36,451 nt of DNA, taken from Marine group II euryarchaeote REDSEA-S11_B3N4 (GTDB taxonomy: Archaea > Thermoplasmatota > Poseidoniia > Poseidoniales > Thalassarchaeaceae). Positions 32,761-36,451 of this stretch are shown here, in pieces. Within the stretch, counting starts at the first letter, position 1. Every line of letters begins with the position of its first letter. A program made the translations under genes and the position numbers. The notes under the pieces are model-generated. The model was not told where the DNA came from, did no database searches, and was given only the letters and a program-made list of their open reading frames with translations. The stretch lies in the NCBI GenBank assembly GCA_001628485.1, contig LURR01000011.1, positions 1 through 36,451 of the forward strand. Direction: 5' to 3'.

Positions 32761-33300
32761 TCACACTAGGCCCTTCAATTGCTCGGCACCTTCTACTACA
32801 TTGATAGTACAGGGTGTTGGGAATTTACAACCCGCCTTCCTCAATGCCTCCTTTGCAGCAATGTAATTCTCAGGTTCGGTTTTGATGGAGATAACAGTCT
32901 GTCCCCTTTGAACTCTCGCGGCAGTTCCGACATTCTTGCCGAAAGAGAGGCGCATCCCCTGGGAGACCCTATCGGCACCCGCACCAGTGGCCTGTTTGTT
33001 TTCCCTTAGGATTTGGTGGGGGTATGTATGCATTCTGAGGGCATATCCCATTGCCCCAGCATCTTCCCTGATTGTTGAGTTCGCCACCTGTCTGGCAGAT
33101 TCCAGAGCCGAATCCCTGATTTGACAAGCGTTGTCTGCCGTCAACTCAAGAGTAATCGGAAAGCCTCCGGTCTCGGCCCTCTTCCTGTTACCCATGTGGT
33201 AGCGTAGAATTCTGTTGTTGGGAACTCCGCCCGTGTACTCTCTCCTAGTGAACGACTGCCCCTTGATCTGCCTGTACATCTTTGCGGGTTTGCGTGCCAT
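32761..33300 (-). CDS. rpl10e: Large ribosomal subunit protein uL16 (archaeal L10e)
   Basis: This is the archaeal/eukaryotic L10e form of uL16, which lies near the tRNA elbow in the 50S subunit. Motifs: MARKPAKMYRQIKGQSFTRREYTGGVPNN, YALRMHTYPHQILRENKQATGAGADRVSQGMR (signature block, given here in part) and GKNVGTAARV. It is 179 residues, normal for the family. GAGGTGAT stands 3 bases before the ATG, a near-perfect anti-16S match. It heads the rpl10e-hpt-dph2 operon. Confidence 0.95.
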   Translation of the reverse strand: MARKPAKMYRQIKGQSFTRREYTGGVPNNRILRYHMGNRKRAETGGFPITLELTADNACQIRDSALESARQVANSTIREDAGAMGYALRMHTYPHQILRENKQATGAGADRVSQGMRLSFGKNVGTAARVQRGQTVISIKTEPENYIAAKEALRKAGCKFPTPCTINVVEGAEQLKGLV

Positions 33301-33361
33301 TCAATCACCTCGATGGCCGGCCACCGACCCCCCGTATTTAACGGTGAGGCAGCACTAATGT

Positions 33362-34327
33362 TCAGGAATCAGCGGATAACCGTTCGTTTTCCCTTTGCAC
33401 TTCTGTAACTCCGTATACAATCAGAATGAATCCGAGTATCATGGAGGCCCCGACTTCCTCGTCTAGAAGCAACCATCCCCCAATAACTCCGAATACTGGA
33501 ACAAGGAACACGTACGAAGATGTGGCAGTAGGGCCGATGACCTCGATTCCCCTAGCGAACAAAACGTATGATAGGACTGTGGAGACTATCCCCAGATAAG
33601 CGATAGTAACCCACTCTGCCTCGCTAGGATATGGAATGGGTGACCCCCAGTTCTCAACGATGACCCACGGAGATAGTAAGACCCATCCAGTTACGGAGTA
33701 CCAGACTACAATCTCAAGCGACGAGTAACCCCTATCCCAAGAAAGCATGATCTTAGTCAGATTGGTGGTAGCCGCCCAGGATAGCGCAGCAAAGAGAATC
33801 ATCAAATCCCCTATTGCCCTGTGTTCCAACGGGATTCCTGAGTTGGGACTCCAACCAACAACAACTGCCACGCCAGAAATCCCAATCAATAGTCCTACAG
33901 ACATTCTTGCTGAAATTTTCTGACCTAGCATAGGCACGGCTAGAAGAATCGTGAAAACTGGATTCATTGGAATGATTAGCGATGCATCACCCGCTGCGGT
34001 CCAACTCATTCCATGCATAAACAGAAGCTGGTAAGCCATAGTCCCCAAAAGCCCTAGCCAGATAGAGAAAACCCACGATTTCCCATCTGGGGGGAGAAAT
34101 CTGAATGACCCCTCCCCTCTGCTTGAAATAGACCACAAAAAGAATACCGAAACTGCGAAGACATATCTTAGCCAAGCAGAAGTCGCAGGACTGAGAGTTG
34201 CCGGGGCGTCTTCATTCAATCCGTAACTCAGAAATCTTCCCGCGGCCCAAGTAGAGCCCCAAATCGCAGCGACCAGAACTAACAGTAAATGTGTCCCGAG
34301 ATTCTTCTTCCAATAACTGCCCAACAT
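33362..34327 (-). CDS. EamA/DMT-family transporter
   Basis: This ~321-residue protein has about ten membrane segments in two repeated halves, as in the drug/metabolite transporter superfamily. The first half begins LLLVLVAAIWGSTWAAGRFL, the EamA signature, and the second half begins near LMILFAALSWAATTNLTKIM. Substrates in this family range from amino acids to nucleobases and cannot be told here. ATG 34327 follows the aroA stop by 4 bases with AAGGAT upstream; ATG 34348 would overlap aroA by 17 bases. It is the last gene of a minus-strand run with DUF4105 and aroA. Confidence 0.85.
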   Translation of the reverse strand: MLGSYWKKNLGTHLLLVLVAAIWGSTWAAGRFLSYGLNEDAPATLSPATSAWLRYVFAVSVFFLWSISSRGEGSFRFLPPDGKSWVFSIWLGLLGTMAYQLLFMHGMSWTAAGDASLIIPMNPVFTILLAVPMLGQKISARMSVGLLIGISGVAVVVGWSPNSGIPLEHRAIGDLMILFAALSWAATTNLTKIMLSWDRGYSSLEIVVWYSVTGWVLLSPWVIVENWGSPIPYPSEAEWVTIAYLGIVSTVLSYVLFARGIEVIGPTATSSYVFLVPVFGVIGGWLLLDEEVGASMILGFILIVYGVTEVQRENERLSADS

Positions 34328-34331
34328 ACTT

Positions 34332-35528
34332 TCAGATCCTTGGATCATTGGTAATAATCATCTCAAAGAAGCCAGGATGTGTGACATCGGATATTTCATA
34401 TCCAGATAAATTCGCTCCAACTTTAGTCGCCAGAACTCCTGCTGTCATGGCCAATCTGTGGTCCAACTCGCAATCGAAATCTCTCTTCGGGCTTCTTGGA
34501 AACTGCCCTCCGGGGATTTTTAGTCCAGTATCAGTTTCATTCGCTTCCATTCCGAATGAAGATAGCAATCTAACTGTTGATAAGATCCTGTCAGACTCCT
34601 TCCCCCTGGCATGAGGCGCTCCCAAAATTTCACCTCCCGTTCCGAGTGCCATTATGGCCGCACACGGTGCGATGATGTCACTGGAATCCCTCAGGTCGAC
34701 CTCATCTTTCTCTGATGATAGAGCATTACTAGTAGCTTCGAGAACAGGGCTTCGAAAGCTCGTTAGGTCCTGTTCCAAACTTCTGGTTCCATGAAGAAGG
34801 TCGAAAAGAACAGATAAGGGAAAAAGGCTAATCTCGGGAGGTATTTCCACTTTTTTGGGAGTTTTAACTTCCCAATTAGACAGAATCATCTCTTCCTCGA
34901 GGGTTCCCGACCAGCCACAATCTTTGCAAATTTCTATTGTTAGATCCCTATACCACCTACTTACTGCATCTCCAAAAAGACTCACTTCAATCTGCCTTTG
35001 GAGTCCACCAGAAGCAAGAATTATGCCACTTAATATCTGACTAGAAAGGGACTCATCAATCCTTGTCCTCCCGCCTGTGATCGGCCCTGTTATCTCTAAG
35101 GGAAGCCTATCTGAGGATACATTGCACCCCAGATCTTCCAATGACTTTGTTAGTTGCGTGAAGTCTCTTCTCCTCAAGGAGGAATCTCCATCGATAACTA
35201 CTGGGGAATCGAAGCAAGCGACAAGAAATGATAGAATTTTAGCGGCAGTAGCCGAGTTTCCACAGTCCAGATTTGTCTTTGGAGGATTCAGACCTCCCTT
35301 TCCTCCCCGAATTTTCCATTGTCCCGCCTGCTTCTGTATCGAAGCTCCCATTTCCTCCACACAGTCCGCCATCGAGATGATATCTCGACCAGGAACCCCC
35401 CGAAAAATCAGTCTAGTACTAGTACTGCACTGGGATGAGAGCGCTATCCATCTGATCATGTGACTCTTAGAGGGTGGCAAGAACCACTCGACTTCATCCG
35501 GGTGGTCGATGATGGGGATGCTTAGCAC
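34332..35528 (-). CDS. aroA: Divergent 3-phosphoshikimate 1-carboxyvinyltransferase (EPSP synthase)
   Basis: It joins PEP and shikimate-3-phosphate in aromatic amino acid synthesis. Family blocks are PPSKSHMIR (18-26), GDSSLRRRDF (114-123), LSSQILSGIILASGG, KESDR (310-314) and DHRLAMTAGVLA. The length of 398 residues is slightly short. Several otherwise well-kept active-site places differ: the GNAGTxxR loop reads GNSATAAK (90-97, Arg to Lys), the catalytic-Asp strand reads IPPEISLFPLS (Glu at 232), and the late Lys before PxFF is missing (ISDVTHPGFF). With KESDR intact it is probably active but atypical. No other shikimate gene is in the window. Confidence 0.87.
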   Translation of the reverse strand: MLSIPIIDHPDEVEWFLPPSKSHMIRWIALSSQCSTSTRLIFRGVPGRDIISMADCVEEMGASIQKQAGQWKIRGGKGGLNPPKTNLDCGNSATAAKILSFLVACFDSPVVIDGDSSLRRRDFTQLTKSLEDLGCNVSSDRLPLEITGPITGGRTRIDESLSSQILSGIILASGGLQRQIEVSLFGDAVSRWYRDLTIEICKDCGWSGTLEEEMILSNWEVKTPKKVEIPPEISLFPLSVLFDLLHGTRSLEQDLTSFRSPVLEATSNALSSEKDEVDLRDSSDIIAPCAAIMALGTGGEILGAPHARGKESDRILSTVRLLSSFGMEANETDTGLKIPGGQFPRSPKRDFDCELDHRLAMTAGVLATKVGANLSGYEISDVTHPGFFEMIITNDPRI

Positions 35529-35543
35529 ACCACGGCATCGTAG

Positions 35544-36440
35544 TCATTCAGTTGAATGCTCGTATTGGGCATGTTCCCTAATCCAGTCTCCGAAGTCAGA
35601 ATCTCCACTCCATGACTTGGCCCTATCATCGATAATGCTCCTTTGCAGTGTCTCCTCAATGGTCCCATTCATTCTGACCAGATTGTTTCTCTGGAGAATC
35701 TTGGGACTAAGTCCTGGAAGGAGTATTGCCAGTGCCCTTGGAACTCTACCGGGATAGACCTCGTTTACATGCCTGACGATATTGGTGGTGCAGGTGTTTG
35801 TTATGGTGTTGTACCACTCCGGGCTTTCAATCAGCTTATTTGTTCTCATTAGATATGACTCTAGCATCCTTCGCTCGTTTCCCGGGCCTAGGACTACCGC
35901 CTCGAATAGGTGTGTGACCGATCTCTTCCTGCATCTGGTCCTTACTCCGATAACGTCTCTTTCCGTGGCCCAGACGTAGATTAATTCGTATTGTCTGAAT
36001 AGTCCTTTGATTGGGTGATACCTCTCTCCTCTCTCCCTCCTCACCTCAATTGAACATGCTAACCTGGTCCCATCGCTCATCTCGAAACTCATTATGGTGT
36101 GCGCCATCTGTCTCCTTTTCGGGTCAAAGTACTCGAGAACGAACCATATCTTCTCTACTTCAGTAAGATTCAGTTTCAAGTCAATCCACCTTTCATCGAA
36201 GTCCCTGCCGCTCCTCCACTCGAAGTCCCTGACATTACGAACGATCACCTCGTCCCCGTTGAATTCGGCTTCAGCCTGTCTTTCGTTATCATTTACCCAA
36301 GACCTGTCATTGGATGGCCTCAGACTTAGGTGCCTCATGATTGCCCATATTGCCGATATAAATCCTAGAGAAAAAATGGCCAGAGATAACCAGCCCGGCA
36401 TCATGGAGGGGTCAAGCACGAGTTCCTGAGGACCTCTCAT
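35544..36440 (-). CDS. DUF4105 (Lnb N-terminal-like) membrane-anchored protein
   Basis: An N-terminal membrane anchor (WLSLAIFSLGFISAIWAIM) is followed by a DUF4105 domain: VIVRNVRDFEWRSGRDFDERW, AHTIMSFEMSDGTRLACSIEVRRERGE, LIYVWATERDVIGVRTRCR and the defining YNTITNTCTTNIV. The His of AHTIMSF and the Cys of NTCTT are the conserved pair of this family and may form a Cys/His centre, though activity is not established. The domain probably faces outward. The gene ends 15 bases before aroA. Its ATG is 11 bases from the window edge, so an upstream operon partner may be missing. Confidence 0.82.
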   Translation of the reverse strand: MRGPQELVLDPSMMPGWLSLAIFSLGFISAIWAIMRHLSLRPSNDRSWVNDNERQAEAEFNGDEVIVRNVRDFEWRSGRDFDERWIDLKLNLTEVEKIWFVLEYFDPKRRQMAHTIMSFEMSDGTRLACSIEVRRERGERYHPIKGLFRQYELIYVWATERDVIGVRTRCRKRSVTHLFEAVVLGPGNERRMLESYLMRTNKLIESPEWYNTITNTCTTNIVRHVNEVYPGRVPRALAILLPGLSPKILQRNNLVRMNGTIEETLQRSIIDDRAKSWSGDSDFGDWIREHAQYEHSTE

Positions 36441-36451
36441 TGAATGAATCC

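Overview
The window is archaeal chromosome. The evidence is translation initiation factor aIF2-gamma, ribosomal proteins S6e and L10e (euryotic/archaeal types), an Orc1/Cdc6 initiator, Dph2, archaeal-type tRNA-guanine transglycosylase, CTP-dependent riboflavin kinase (RibK/DUF120), a DUF357 protein and archaeal-type Hpt. Several starts are preceded by GGTGA-type Shine-Dalgarno sites. A class II HMG-CoA reductase, the type reported for Thermoplasmatales and Archaeoglobales, and many acidic, Asp-rich extracytoplasmic segments make a marine Thermoplasmatota such as Poseidoniales (Marine Group II) my best guess. That placement is inference, not proof.

Layout. At 1-1777 a zinc/metal ABC-transporter binding lipoprotein (cut by the left edge, full of His/Asp repeats and carrying an EF-hand) diverges from a NikR-like regulator across an AT-rich inverted repeat. 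At 1838-5728 lie a fused aconitase-X (candidate phosphomevalonate dehydratase) and TgtA. At 5810-11665 five tightly packed genes encode two ATPase/permease pairs of an ABC-2 type exporter plus an unknown protein, followed by a bacterial-PH membrane protein, a TPR protein and TruA. At 14163-15518 (minus) are RibK and a PqqB-like metallo-beta-lactamase-fold protein. At 15605-22308 are a Kbl-type aminotransferase, citrate synthase, an atypical glycerophosphodiesterase-like protein, a UMF1-type MFS transporter and HMG-CoA reductase.

At 22376-24608 a helically phased CGTTAA repeat array precedes a degenerate AAA/Cdc6-like protein with an acidic linker and a winged helix, overlapped by DUF357. At 24605-27963 (minus) are Orc1/Cdc6, then S6e, aIF2-gamma and a PIN protein. 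At 28097-30988 is a run of four unrecognised acidic or membrane proteins, three of which share a C-terminal TPR-like hairpin. At 31049-33300 (minus) is rpl10e-hpt-dph2. At 33362-36440 (minus) are a DUF4105 protein, a divergent AroA and an EamA transporter.

Themes worth following: (1) the repeat array beside a degenerate Orc1/Cdc6-like gene, about 5 kb from a true orc1/cdc6 gene, is a candidate origin or operator; (2) TgtA and aIF2-gamma have both lost the Cys residues of their usual structural zinc sites, in a genome segment that also encodes an elaborate metal-scavenging lipoprotein; (3) the 28-31 kb cluster looks like an undescribed membrane-linked assembly; (4) two mevalonate-pathway enzymes occur here, one as a fusion.
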